NCBI GenBank assembly: GCA_030710605.1
Contig: CP092875.1
Coordinates: forward strand, 63,819,958 to 63,883,957
Direction: 5' to 3'
Source: Cordylochernes scorpioides
Taxonomy: Eukaryota; Arthropoda; Arachnida; Pseudoscorpiones; Chernetidae
DNA length: 64,000 nucleotides
Numbering within the stretch: position 1 is the stretch's first letter; each line of letters starts with the position of its first letter. A program made the position numbers and the translations under genes. Below, piece after piece: positions 45,106-56,951 of the stretch. The notes under the pieces were generated by a model, which worked only from the letters and a program-made list of their open reading frames with translations, was not told the DNA's origin and searched no databases.

Positions 45106-45845
45106 CCTATTGACATCTTCAAGTAGATGGCATGCTGTAGGAGCTCACCACTGACCACTAAGTTTGTGAGGGATTGCTCCAAGCCTGGTGTGAGAGCTGG
45201 ATAGTGTGGCCAAAGAATTATTCAATTAAAGGCCTATAGACTGCTTTAGCCTTTCTACTGATTTCCCATCCTATATGGCTAGCTACACCTCGACGCCAAG
45301 AGTCCCCCAGTGATGGAGGCAGACCCCTTATTCAAGACCTGCCAGGCTCGTCAGCCTGGAGAAGATGATCAGACAGTAAAAGAGCCTGGACTTCACCACA
45401 ATAATTTCCATCAACGACCTCAACGAGTCCATCAACCAAGATGAGAACCCAGAACTTCGTTAAATAAATTTCAGAATATCAGACATGCAATTGTATTTTG
45501 CTTTATCTGCTTTAAGAATATTTATAATTTCATTTTATAAAAATGGACAGAAATAAATAAATATTAAACCTTAGAATATTAATCTTTTTTTAAAATAAAA
45601 TATTATCAGAGTTCATAGGGGGCGCAGCATGTTTGACTCTGTAGAGGGCGCAAAAGTTTAAAAATAGTCACTTGCCATCCAGCAAAGAAAAGTATAAACG
45701 CAGAATAGCATCGCGACGGATTAGTCGGTGGCTTTGCCCCCTTTACAATAAATCCTTTTTTGTTGCTTCTTAAGTTTATTTAGGTCCACAACAATATACT
45801 TCAAAAGTTTTATTTTTTAAAATCTCTCTCCATTATATATATTTA
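45106..45845 (+). other. Target region of the Copia and possible solo LTR
   Basis: The sequence left of the Copia (40380-40471) continues here. The rejoined segment contains ACTATAAAACC and looks like part of an older element or a gene end, but no coding family is recognised. 45630-45793 begins TGTTTGACTC and ends CCACAACA with GTATAAACGC inside, which is LTR-like, but I see no target duplication. Confidence 0.3.
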
Positions 45846-46312
45846 CTAGCCGAATGACCCAGGCAACGCCAGGCTTTTACCCGATTTAAATGTTTTATTC
45901 AAATACTATTCGTTACAATTATAAATTGGAGCCGTGGATGTCACTCTTGTGAAACGTCCCGCTCCAAACTTTACATGTACATTAGGTCAGCTGGTATTAC
46001 CCCTCATTTTCACCGCTAGAGGCGCGAGCGAAAGAGCAAATTAGCAAATAACACGACGGATATTCGGGATAGAGACCTGAAATTTTCACTGAGTTTTTCC
46101 AGATTCTACTTTATATACTGTTAAAATATTTTGTGTATATGTTAAATAAGCCGAAATAGCTCAGTTAGGAGAGCGTTAGACTGAATATCTAAAGGTCCCT
46201 GGTTCGATCCCGGGTTTCGGCATCTTTTTGAATTTTTAAATTTCTACTTACCGTAACTTGACACGTGGCTTAACGTGACAGAATTGTGCATGACGCTGAT
46301 AACTGTATTAAA
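45846..46312 (-). mobile_element. HelA-related Helitron carrying a tRNA sequence
   Basis: On the minus strand the 3' end has the CCTGGCGTTGCCTGG hairpin and CTAG before T. The 5' end near 46312 resembles TATTTAATACAGTTATCAGC of HelA. Between lie about 250 bp unrelated to HelA, including a tRNA-Phe sequence. A TFB tail (ATCCAAATTGTGCC) adjoins the 5' end. Confidence 0.7.
46150..46222 (+). tRNA. tRNA-Phe (GAA) or recent pseudogene
   Basis: The 73-nt sequence folds as a full cloverleaf. The acceptor arms are GCCGAAA and TTTCGGC, with discriminator A. The D arm has GCTC/GAGC and the anticodon stem is TTAGA/TCTAA with loop CTGAATA, anticodon GAA. The T arm is CCTGG/CCGGG-type with GTTCGATCC. A pol III stop (TTTTT) follows after four bases. 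Compared with the usual animal tRNA-Phe it has T rather than G at position 37 and A in the D loop where G is usual. It may therefore be a captured and decaying copy. It lies inside a Helitron. Confidence 0.75.
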
Positions 46313-46460
46313 TATAATCCAAATTGTGCCTTATCACACACTATTTATTTATTTGGATTAGGTCTTATTACCTTGTGTTTATAATCTATAATCCAAATTG
46401 TGCCTTATCACACACTATTTTTTTATTTGGTCTTATTACCTTGTGTTTATAATCTATGAC
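46313..46460 (+). repeat. Two TFB tails in tandem
   Basis: The block CACACTATTTATTTATTTGG through ATCCAAATTGTGCC is repeated head to tail (46335-46408 and 46409-46456, the second incomplete). Confidence 0.65.
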
Positions 46461-46590
46461 GTAATGCCCCCCCCTGCCGGCGGCGCGCGCCCGTTGGCTG
46501 CCGGCGAGCACGTGACCTCCCAGTGCGCGCGCATCCGTGACAGAGCCGGCGATGAGGAAAGACGGTCGTGACTATATATATTAATATTTT
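46461..46590 (-). repeat. GC-rich fragment resembling a Helitron 5' region
   Basis: Contains CCCCCCCCCTGCCGGCGGCGC and, at its right, GTGACAGAG and GTCGTGACTATATATATTA, in the order seen at the 5' side of HelA. Truncated by the TFB tails. Confidence 0.4.
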
Positions 46591-46775
46591 TTTAATACTT
46601 GATAATTTTATTCTTTTCCTCAATATATTAAATTTTGCTAGTGTAATATGTCAAATAAATTATTAGTTGTCAATTTTTAGCTTATTTAGTGCACAACCAT
46701 GACACTACAATATGTTATACTAGTAGAAAAGCCCGTCCAAGGACGGGATCGGCTAGAGCAGGTGGATTGAGAGGT

Positions 46776-47168
46776 TTAAATCAGTTCAAGTTCGACTTTT
46801 CCTTTGGAACAGCATTTATGAAAAGTTTTACTGTATGTCGTTTGTTCCAATTCGAAATACTTTGCTCTACATTTTGGGCAAACTTGATCAAGTTGGCCAC
46901 AAAAGTGCAGGGGAATTTGATCTTCTTCGAAACATGTCCCTGTTGGCAAAGGTAGATTATCTCCCTGTCGAATTCTTTGCATCCTCAGCCTACTGTTTTC
47001 CCTTTGAAGGGCTCTTTGATTTTCGCTCATATTCATTCGGTATTGCCGTTGTTGTTCATTATGCCGTTCTTTTACGGGTGAATTTAAACGTCTTTGTCGC
47101 TGCTGTTCAATACGACGTTGCCTTGCTTCGATGGCCTCAACAATAGAAAGGGCTCTTTTAGGAGACAT
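46776..47168 (-). pseudogene. Helitron Rep/helicase N-terminal fragment
   Basis: 130 codons from an ATG. The N part is Arg/Gln-rich (RQRRIEQQRQRR). The C part has CPKCRAKYFELE and CCSKGKVEL, the cysteine motif found near the N terminus of Helitron helicases (C-x2-C-x-A, then CC-x-x-GK). In full proteins this leads into the Rep endonuclease and the helicase. Both are missing here; the frame stops 55 bp before the element's 3' end, so this is an internally deleted copy. Confidence 0.78.
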
Positions 47169-47330
47169 TGTTTATAAAAATAAAATAATCAAGCTAAATT
47201 AAAAAATAAAATTATTTAAAAAATATTATTCCTCAAATATTCACCGAATAAATTGCCGACGTCACGTCACACGCCACGTCACACAGAATGGACCAATCCT
47301 ATTCGGCTTCAACGAACAGACGCTTTATTA

Positions 47331-50300
47331 TCCCGTGCTCAGTCCCATCTCATCACGTAGTCAGTCCCATTTCATCCCGTGCTCAGTCCCATCTCATCCC
47401 GTGCTCAGTCCCATCTCATCCCGTGCTCAGTCCCATCTCATCCCGCTGTCAGTCCCATCTCATCCCGTGCTCAGTCCCATCTCATCCCGTGCTCAGTCCC
47501 ATCTCATCCCGTGGTCAGTCCCATCTCATCCCGTGGTCAGTTTCATCTCATCCCGTGGTCAGTTTCATCTCATCCCGTGGTCAGTTTCATCTCATCCCGT
47601 GGTCAGCTTCTTCTCATCCCGCTGTCAGTCCCATCTCATCCCGCTGTCAGTCCCATCTCATCCCGTGGTCAGTCCCATCTCATCCCGTGGTCAGTCCCAT
47701 CTCATCCCGTGCTCAGTCCCATCTCATCCCGTGCTCAGTCCCATCTCATCCCGTGCTCAGTCCCATCTCATCCCGTGATCATTCCCATCTCATCCCGTGA
47801 TCATTCCCATCTCATCCCGTGCTCAGTCCCATCTCATCCCGTGCTCAGTCCCATCCCATCCCGTGCTCAGTCCCATCTCATCCAGTGATCAGTCCCATCT
47901 CATCCCGCTGTCAGTCCCATCTCATCCCGCTGTCAGTCCCATCTCATCCCGTGCTCAGTCCCATCTCATCCCGTGCTCAGTCCCATCTCATCCCGTGTTC
48001 AGTCCCATCTCATCCCGTGATCATTCCCATCTCATCCCGTGATCATTCCCATCTCATCCCGTGCTCAGTCCCATCTCATCCCGTGCTCAGTCCCATCTCA
48101 TCCCGTGATCATTCCCATCTTATCCCGTGATCATTCCCATCTCATCCCGTGATCATTCCCATCTCATCCCGTGCTCAGTCCCATCTCATCCCGTGGTCAG
48201 TTTCATCTCATCCCGTGCTCAGTCCCATCTCATCCCGTGGTCAGTTTCATCTCATCCCGTGGTCAGTCCCATCTCATCCCGTGGTCAGTCCCATCTCATC
48301 ACTTGCTCAGTCCCATCTCATCCCGTGCTCAGTCCCATCTCATCCCGTGGTCAGTCCCATCTCATCCCGTGCTCAGTCCCTTCTCATCCCGCTGTCAGTC
48401 CCATCTCATCCCGTGCTCAGTCCCATCTCATCTCGTGCTCAGTCCCATCTCATCCCGTGTTCAGTCCCATCTCATCCCGTGATCATTCCCATCTCATCCC
48501 GTGATCATTCCCATCTCATCCCGTGCTCAGTCACATCTCATCCCGTGCTCAGTCCCATCTCAACCCGTGGTCAGTCCCATCTCATCCCGTGGTCAGTACC
48601 ATCTCATCCCGCTGTCAGTCCCATCTCATCCCGTGCTCAGTCCCTTCTCATCCCGCTGTCAGTCCCATCTCATCCCGTGCTCAGTTCCATCTCATCCCGT
48701 GCTCAGTCCCATCTCATCCCGTGTTCAGTCCCATCTCATCCCGTGATCATTCCCATCTCATCCCGTGATCATTCCCATCTCATCCCGTGCTCAGTCACAT
48801 CTCATCCCGTGCTCAGTCCCATCTCAACCCGTGGTCAGTCCCATCTCATCCCGTGGTCAGTACCATCTCATCCCGTGGTCAGTCCCATCTCATCCCGTGC
48901 TCAGTCCCATCCCATCCCGTGCTCAGCCCCATCTCATCCCGTGCTCAGTCCCATCTCATCCCGCTGTCAGTCCCATCTCATCCCGTGCTCAGTCCCATCT
49001 CATCCCTTGCTCAGTCCCATCTCATCCCGTGCTCAGTCCCATCTCATCCCGCTGTCAGTCCCATCTCATCCCGTGCTCAGTCCCATCTCATCCCGTGCTC
49101 AATCTCATCTCATCCCGTGTTCAGTCCCATCTCATCCCGTGATCATTCCCATCTCATCCCGTGCTCAGTCCCATCTCATCCCGTGCTCAGTCCCATCTCA
49201 TCCCGTGCTCAGTCCCATCTCAACCCGTGGTCAGTCCCATCTTATCCCGTGGTCAGTACCATCTCATCCCGTGGTCAGTCCCATCTCATCCCGTGCTCAG
49301 TCCAATCTCATCCCGCTGTCAGTCCCATTTCATCCCGTGCTCAGTCCCATCGCATCCCGTGCTCAGTCCCATCTCATCCCGTGGAGAGTCCCATCTCATC
49401 CCGTGTTCAGTCCCATCTCTTCCCGTGATCATTCCCATCTCATCCCGTGATCATTCCCATCTCATCCCGTGCTCAGTCCCATCTCATCCCGTGGTCAGTT
49501 TCATCTCATCCCGTGCTCAGTCCCATCTCATCCCGTGGTCAGTTTCATCTCATCCCGTGCTCAGTCCCATCTCATCCCGTGCTCAGTCCCATCCCATCCC
49601 GTGCTCAGTCCCATCTCATCCCGTGCTCAGTCCCATCTCATCCCGTGGTCAGTCCCATCTCATCCCGCTGTCAGTCATATCTCATCCCGTGCTCAGTCCC
49701 ATCTCATCCCGTGCTCAGTCCCATCTCATCCCGTGTTCAGTCCCATCTCATCCCGTGATCATTCCCATCTCATCCCGTGATCATTCCCATCTCATCCCGT
49801 GCTCAGTCCCATCTCATCCCGTGCTCAGTCCCATCTCATCCCGTGCTCAGTCCCATCTCATCCCGTGTTCAGTCCCATCTCATCCCATGATCATTCCCAT
49901 CTCATCCCGTGATCATTCCCATCTCATCCCGTGCTCAGTCCCATCTCATCCCGTGGTCAGTTTCATCTCATCCCGTGCTCAGTCCCATCTCATCCCGTGG
50001 TCAGTTTCATCTCATCCCGTGCTCAGTCCCATCTCATCCCGTGCTCAGTCCCATCCCATCCCGTGCTCAGTCCCATCTCATCCCGTGCTCAGTCCCATCT
50101 CATCCCGTGGTCAGTCCCATCTCATCCCGCTGTCAGTCATATCTCATCCCGTGCTCAGTCCCATCTCATCCCGTGCTCAGTCCCATCTCATCCCGTGTTC
50201 AGTCCCATCTCATCCCGTGATCATTCCCATCTCATCCCGTGATCATTCCCATCTCATCCCGTGCTCAGTCCCATCTCATCCCGTGCTCAGTCCCATCTCA

Positions 50301-51070
50301 TCCCGTGCTCAGTCCCATCTCATCCCGTGTTCAGTCCCATCTCATCCCATGATCATTCCCATCTCATCCCGTGATCATTCCCATCTCATCCCGTGCTCAG
50401 TCCCATCTCATCCCGCTGTCAGTCCCATCTCATCCCGTGCTCAGTCCCATCTCATCCCTTGCTCAGTCCCATCTCATCCCGTGCTCAGTCCCATCTCATC
50501 CCGTGGTCAGTCCCATCTCATCCCGCTGTCAGTCCCATCTCATCCCGTGCTCAGTCCCATCTCATCCCGTGCTCAGTCCCATCTCATCCCGTGTTCAGTC
50601 CCATCTCATCCCGTGATCATTCCCATCTCATCCAGTGCTCTGTCCCATCTCAACCCGTGGTCAGTTTCATCTCATCCCGTGCTCAGTCCCATCTCATCCC
50701 GTGCTCAGTCCCATCCCATCCCGTGCTCAGTCCCATCTCATCCCGTGCTCAGTCCCATCTCATCCCGTGGTCAGTCCCATCTCATCCCGCTCTCAGTCTC
50801 ATCTCATCCCGTGATCATTCCCATCTCATCCCGTGATCATTCCCATCTGATCCCGTGCTCAGTCCCATCTCATCCCGTGCTCAGTCCCATCTCATCCCGT
50901 GTTCAGTCCCATCTCATCCCGTGATCATTCCCATCTCATCCCGTGCTCAGTCCCATCTCATCCCGTGCTCAGTCCCATCTCATCCCGTGCTCAGTCCCAT
51001 CTCAACCCTGGTCAGTCCCATCTCAACCCGTGGTCAGTCCCATCTCATCCCGTGGTCAGTACCATCTCAG
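47331..51070 (+). repeat. 22-bp tandem array, about 170 units
   Basis: Unit CAGTCCCATCTCATCCCGTG plus CT and variants (GTGGTCAGTTTC, GTGATCATTCCC, CTGTCAGTCCC, GTGTTCAGTCCC). 22 is not a multiple of 3 and the unit has no plus-strand stop, so all three frames stay open for long stretches and give a 22-residue peptide period (SHPVLSPISSRAQSHLIPCS). A 462-bp block (21 units) is repeated in tandem at 49447-49908 and 49909-50370. Confidence 0.97.
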
Positions 51071-51761
51071 CCGGCCACGTCACTTAAGTGGGGGGGGGGG
51101 GGGGGGCAAGCCAATCAGGTTTGAACACGTCACACAGAATGGACCAATCCTATTCGGCTTCAACGAACAGACGCTTTATTATATGTGATACTTGTAAGCA
51201 TTGTGGATAGTCGCCGCGGACTCCGGCCGTGCGGTTCCTCCTTCTGCGCTCCTGCCTCCGCCCCTCCGCGGTGTCCGCTGCCTTCTCCCCGCGGGTCCCC
51301 CTGCCTTGGGACCACCTCCACCCTGTCCTGCCCTCGGAACTTCTTGGCCAAATTCAGTTGCCGAGCGATTGCTCATTTTAATTCCTCGGTCCTCCCGGGC
51401 GGCCGCCTACCACCGTCCATCGCCCTGATTTATTTCCCGCGGGCGTCCAATCGGAGCGCTTGACCTCCTGAGCGGCCGCACGCCGCCACTCGACCTCCCT
51501 CCACTGCGTGGAGAACTCCCAACCTCCGCCGCGCTGGCTTCACCGCCCTCCCCTGCGAGCGGTGGCCGCGCCACCCGCCGCCGCGCATCCGGTGGCTCGC
51601 CCGCCCGCCACCGCGCGCCCACCGGCGGGCCCTCCCACCGCCGCTCCGCCAGCGGCGGGTCCGCTCCTGCCTGCGCCCTCTTCCAAGCGCCCCCCACGGG
51701 GGCCACCCCCACCTCTTCAGCTCCAGGGGGCACTCCGCCCCCCCCGGGGGCCACCTCTCCA

Positions 51762-53297
51762 GTGGGCACGCCGCCCTCCCTGGGGGCCACCCCCACCTCT
51801 GACACCCCTTCTACTCCAAGGGGCTCCCTGCCCCTCTCCCAAGACTCCTCCACCTCCTCTACTGACACTGACTCCTCCCGCCTTGACGACCATCCAAGCA
51901 TGTTCAACTCCCAGTTCGACCCTACCTTTAGCGGTGACCTGGACCTTGGCAGTCGACCTGGGGTGAGCTCCTCCACCCCTCTTCACCCTACCCCTGCTAC
52001 ATATGTCCACACGCCACTCCACCTACACCAACCACCACCACAACACTACACCCCCGACTCACCTCCACCCACATGCAACCTTTTCCCCACAAACAACCCC
52101 TCACACCTATTACATCTTACCTGGGCTTACCATATCCTTGCCCCTTACGCTGATTCCCTTGAACCTACCCTTGCTGTTTGCTTTCGTAATGATCTTAAAA
52201 AAACCTTTGCACATATGTCTAACACATACCAGCAACGCCTCCTCGAGGCCAACAGCGCCACAAACGTCCTCACCCACCTCCTCAAACAAAATTTGCTCAC
52301 ATCCTCTCCTTGCCCACCTGTCCCTCCCCCTGCCTCCTCCACCCCCCCTCCTCACCCCTCCCCTTACGTTCCTCCTCCCCCTCAGCTTCCACCCGCCTCC
52401 CCATCTTCCTCCTCCCCCACCCCTGTACCCAGCTCCTCACCCCCTTCCACTCCACTCCTGCCCACTCCCAACTCTTTTGCCGGTGTCGCCTCCCGACCAC
52501 CTCCCGCTAACCCCCCAACCTACCAACCCCCCCCACGACACTCAAACCCCAACCCGCCCCGCCGCCCCCCTCCCCGCTCCAACCGCGGCAACCCCTTCCA
52601 CATAGTCATCACCCAGGACCCCTCTGCTTGCACCCCCATCGACAACAACCTTGGCTCTAAAATTTCCTTCTCCTCCCTTAATACTCCCTCCACCCAAATC
52701 ACCAACATTTTCCGCGCCCGCAACAAGATAACCTTACACACCAACTCTAAAAACAGTATGGACTCCATGTATGCCAAACTTAAAAATGCAACTAACGGCA
52801 CTAACATCAGTGTCAACCTCCCCCCCACCTTTAAACCCCGCTTCACCCTCTTCAACCTGCCCAACACTATCCCACTCAGCGATCTGCCCTCCCTCCTCAC
52901 CCAATCAGTCGGTTCTACTTGCAAGCTCGTAAGAACTTTCACCGGCCGCAACAATTCTACACACGCGGTCATCGAAACCGACAACGACACCGCCACCCAA
53001 ATTCAATCTCGCCCCCGCCTTTTCCTGGGGTACAATTCTATCCGTTTTGACAGAACCAGGTCAACACACCCCTGCCGTAATTGCGGTGACATCCGTCACC
53101 GCAACGATATTTGCAATAAGCCCCCCAAATGCCTCCATTGCGGCGAAGGCCACATCACCAACAATTGCCCCGCCACCGGCCTCCCCCCTAAATGCTTCCG
53201 CTGCAACGGCAACGGCCAGCACCGGGCAGACTCCCTCTCCTGCCCGGTCATCAAGGCCGCAGAAACCGCTTTCCTTAATACCCACCACCTGCTTTAA
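51762..53297 (+). CDS. LINE ORF1 protein with three CCHC knuckles
   Basis: The frame is open for 511 codons. The first recognisable start is not obvious; a C run at 51737-51745 suggests that coding may begin further upstream in another frame. After a Pro/Ser-rich N half (low complexity to about residue 265) comes an RRM-like region with NKITLHTNSK and FTLFNLPNTIPLSDL. Three zinc knuckles follow: CRNCGDIRHRNDIC, CLHCGEGHITNNC and CFRCNGNGQHRADSLSC. ORF1 binds the element RNA and acts as a chaperone. Its stop abuts the start of ORF2 (TAAATG), pointing to reinitiation. Confidence 0.88.
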   Translation: MGTPPSLGATPTSDTPSTPRGSLPLSQDSSTSSTDTDSSRLDDHPSMFNSQFDPTFSGDLDLGSRPGVSSSTPLHPTPATYVHTPLHLHQPPPQHYTPDSPPPTCNLFPTNNPSHLLHLTWAYHILAPYADSLEPTLAVCFRNDLKKTFAHMSNTYQQRLLEANSATNVLTHLLKQNLLTSSPCPPVPPPASSTPPPHPSPYVPPPPQLPPASPSSSSPTPVPSSSPPSTPLLPTPNSFAGVASRPPPANPPTYQPPPRHSNPNPPRRPPPRSNRGNPFHIVITQDPSACTPIDNNLGSKISFSSLNTPSTQITNIFRARNKITLHTNSKNSMDSMYAKLKNATNGTNISVNLPPTFKPRFTLFNLPNTIPLSDLPSLLTQSVGSTCKLVRTFTGRNNSTHAVIETDNDTATQIQSRPRLFLGYNSIRFDRTRSTHPCRNCGDIRHRNDICNKPPKCLHCGEGHITNNCPATGLPPKCFRCNGNGQHRADSLSCPVIKAAETAFLNTHHLL

Positions 53298-56200
53298 ATG
53301 ATCAAGTTTCTACAGCTTAACTGTTTCCGATCCCTCCCTTGCTACCTCTCCTTGCTTCAGTTTGCCCAGTCTTCCCACATCGATATCCTCCTCCTTCAAG
53401 AACTCCCTGTCCGCAACAACGCCCTTCCCTCCCCTTTTCCCACCCCCTCCTCCTCCCTCCTCCATGCTCCTATCTCTAATAATCGCTGCAACACTTGCAT
53501 TGTGGTCCTAAACCAAAGCCTTCCTGTCATCTTCCTCCCACGACTCTCCACCACTAACCGCACCCTTGCTATCCTTGACATCCCCGGCTTTCACCTTACC
53601 ATATGCTCCGTTTACTTCCCCCATAATAAATCTTTTTCCCCCATAGTCGACTCCTTTATCTCCCTCTTTGGCTCCCCACCCCCTCCCCGCCTCCTCTTCG
53701 CTGGAGATGTCAATGCTGTTTCCTCCCGTTGGAGCTCTAAAAAACAGAACTCCAAAGGTTCTTTCATCAACATCCTTCTCGACACCCTCGACCTCAAGGT
53801 CTGCAACACCTGGGGGGCTATCACCCGCTCCCAGGGCTCCCGCTCCTCCTCCATTGACATCTCCAGCGTCTCTTCCTCTCTCCTCTCCTCCATTTCCGGT
53901 TGGACCTCCTGCCCCACTGATCTCTCCGATCACTTCGAGATCCGCTTCTCCCTTTCCCTCCCCCCCGACACCATTCCCTCCTCTCCTCCTCCGCCTCCTT
54001 CCCCCTTCCCCGGCTTCTCTTCCATTAGCCTACCATCTCAGCCTCCCCTGCCCCTTTTTAACTCACTTGCCAAGTCCCTCACCAACTCAGGCTCTCTTCA
54101 CCACGCTCTCGACCACTGCAATTCACCCGACTCTCTTGACACTCTTCTTCAATCATTCTACTCTACCCTCTTTATCAAATGCTCCCGCCACCTCCGTCCC
54201 CGCCCTCCCTCCTCCAACTTCCCCCCCCCCCGTCCCCTGGTGGTCTCCCCACTTACAAGCACTTAAGTCGCTTTCACGTAAGCTTCGCCGCTCCGCTCAA
54301 AACAGCTCTCCCCCCAATCGCTCCACCCTTCAAAGCCAGGCTCTCCAGGCCAAAAAGAATTATACCCGCGCCCTTTTCAAGGCCAAAAGGGATCACTTCA
54401 GGAAGCTCTGTTCCTCCTTCAACCGTAGCCCCTGGGGGCCCATCCACAGATACATCACCCGTGGCTCCTCCCGCTCCCTCCCTCTTTCTTCAGACTCCTT
54501 CCAGAAATCCCTCCTCCACTGTTCCATCAACGACTGCCTCCGCTCCACCCTCGACTCCTTCTTTAACCCTCCCCCCCCAGACTCCCGCCCCTTTCACTTT
54601 TCCCCCCTCCCTTCTCACCCCCCCCTTAACCCCCCCCCTGACCTCCCTTTCACGGCGGTCGAGCTCTCCATCGCCCTCCGCAACCTCCGCCTCAAGAAGT
54701 CTTGCGGTCTTGACTCCCTTCCCGGCCCTTTCTCCAAATGGCTCGTCCATTCCTTCCCCAACTTTTTCCTAGGCTTCTTCAACTCTTGTTTCTCCGCTGG
54801 ACACTTCCCCTCCCTTTGGAAAACAGGCCGTCTCATCCTTCTCCCCAAACGCTCCACATCCACAGACCTTATCCAGAAAAGCCGCCCCATTATCCTCCTC
54901 CCCATCCTCGGCAAGCTCCTCGAAAGTCTCATGGCTTTCCGACTCACGCACCACTTCGAGAGCAACAACTTGATACACCCTCTCCAATTCGGCTTCCGCC
55001 GGAGGCGCTCTACCATCGACGCCCTCTCCCTTCTTCACAACAAAATTAAGCGGGCCGTGTCCAGGCACCAGTGCTGTCTCCTCATCAGCCTCGACATCAA
55101 GTCGGCCTTCGACCACTTGTGGCACCCCGCCCTCTTCGGCCGACTTGTTGCCGCCTCCTGCCCCCCTCTCTCCTCCAATTATACCGCTCTTTCCTCTCCA
55201 ACCGCACCATCCACCTCTCCTACCGAGGGTTTTCTCGCTCCACCTCCCCTTCACGGGGTTGCGCCCAAGGTTCCGTCAGCGGTCCCCTCCTCTGGAACAT
55301 TTTCTTCAACCCCCTTCTCTCCCTTTCCTTCCCCCCTGGCGTCCACGTCCAGGCCTTTGCCGACGATCTGCAACTCCTCATCTCAGGTCCTCCCTCTAGT
55401 CTCCCTTCCCTCGCCCAATCCTCGCTTGACCTCATTCACTCCTGGTGTCTGGACAACAAACTCTCCCTCTCCCCCCATAAATCCCTGGTCCTTCCCATAT
55501 TTTGCAACCCTCCCCATCTTACCATCGATAACACCCCCCTCACCTGTCCTGATACTCTGACCATCCTCGGCGTCACCTTCGATGAGCGTCTTTCCTTCAC
55601 CCCTCACCTTCATCGCGTCTGCGATAAGGCCTCCTCCTTCCTCGGTAGGCTCTCCAGGTGCTCCAACACCATCTCCGGGCTCGGCTACGTCGCCAGGAGA
55701 CGTTTCTACTGCAGCGTCGTCGAGCCTGCCATCACCTACGCCGCCCCCATCTGGTGCGAGGCAGTCAAATACCGCATCGGCAAGGCCAGCCTTCGCTCTC
55801 TCCAGCGCAAGTTCTGCGTCCACGCCATTCGGGGTTTTCGCACGGTCCCTACCCTCACAGCCATCGCCCTCCTTCGCGTCCTTCCCCTCGACCTCAAGGT
55901 CCTTCTCCTCTCCTCCCTCCTCCGCCCCCCCGACCCTCTTCCCTTCACCCCCGAATCCCCCCCTTCCCCTTTCCTTTTCCCCTCTCCCCCACTCCTCCCC
56001 GACCTCTCCTTCTCACTTCTCCCCCCCTCCGCTCCCGACCTCGACTACTACACAGACGGCTCCAAGTCGCGGAGCGGCGTTGGGGCTGGCGTAGCCAGAT
56101 TCTCCTCTTCTCCCCTCTCCTCTTGCTTTCCTCCCCTCTGCCTCTCCATTCCCTTGGCCTCCCACTGCTCAGTTTTCCAGGCCGAATGCTTTGCCTTTCG

Positions 56201-56951
56201 GTCCGCTCTCTCTGACCTCTGCAGCCTCCCCCCTTCCCTCTCCGCCGCCATCTCCTCCGACTGTCTCTCCCTCCTCTCCGCTCTCTCTTCCCCCCACTCC
56301 CCTCACCCCCTCGTAGCCCAATGCCAAACCCTCCTCTACTCCCTCCTCCCCTCCCGCAACCTCACCCTCCACTGGGTCAAAGGCCACTCCGGCAATCTTG
56401 GCAACTGCCAAGCCGACACCCTCGCCAAATGCGCCACCGCTGCCCCTTCTCTCCCACCACAATACACCCTCGCCCCTAAAACTGCCCACCACAAATTCCT
56501 CTCCCGCCACTTTTGGTCCCTTTGGGATGAGGAATTCATCTCCGCCAAGCCCACCTTCTTTCTCAAACTTGGCCTTTCCCCTAGCTCACTCTCCTCCTCC
56601 CACAGCTTCCTTCTCCCAAGTTCCGCCATCGCCACCGGTCTTCTCACTGGCCATACTTTCATAGCCGCTTTCCCCCACAAGAAAACCCCTCCCCCCTTCG
56701 ACCCCACCTGTCCCCACTGTAACCTTGCCCCTGAAACCATTGATCACGTCTTTTTTGATTGCCCAAACCTTGACCCCCTCCGTGCCACCTTTTTCAAAAA
56801 ATGCCTGTCCGACCTCGGTCACATCCCCACTTCTCTCCCTCAGCTCTTCTCCTCTGGTAAAGCCTGGGCCCACACCTTAGACTTCGCCACCCACTCAAAC
56901 AGATTCACCCCATCCAACATCCCTCAACCCAGTTCCGACTCTGACACTTAA
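53298..56951 (+). pseudogene. LINE ORF2: endonuclease, reverse transcriptase, RNase H (two frame breaks)
   Basis: The ATG follows the ORF1 stop directly. The APE-type endonuclease (53298 to about 53950) shows QLNCF, LLQELPV, FAGDVNAVSSRW and LSDHFEI. After a C10 run near 54225 the reading moves to the frame ending at 55560, which has SRKLRRSAQ, LKKSCGLDSLPG and LISLDIKSAFDHLWH (RT first Asp). At a C6 run near 55160 it moves to the frame ending at 56951, with SRGCAQGSVSGPLLWN and FADDLQLL (RT catalytic pair). RNase H follows with YYTDGSKSRSG, FQAECFAF, SSDCLSLL and WVKGHSGNLGNCQAD, and then a CPHC-x8-H-x4-C finger. Both breaks are at C homopolymers and could be read errors. Confidence 0.9.

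Larger units (their letters stand above)
46720..51181 (-). mobile_element. Helitron remnant (HelB) with 22-bp array
   Basis: On the minus strand the 3' end has hairpin CCCGTCC-TT-GGACGGG, then CTTTTCTA and CTAG before T. It retains the first part of a replicase gene. A 56-bp segment beginning CACGTCACACAGAATGG occurs at 47275-47330 and again at 51126-51181, with the tandem array between. On the minus strand each copy starts TAATAAAGCGTCTGTTCG, as expected near a 5' end. The exact outer 5' end is unclear. Confidence 0.7.

Noticed and set aside
45630-45793. Solo LTR of a second family
   Set aside because: TG...CA ends and a TATA-like box are suggestive, but no target duplication or partner copy is visible; kept only as a low-confidence note.
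47288-51124. Many long plus-strand open frames (up to 587 codons) with a repeated SHPVLSPISSRAQ-type peptide
   Set aside because: They are translations of the 22-bp array, open in all three frames because the unit contains no stop. There is no start context or flanking gene structure.
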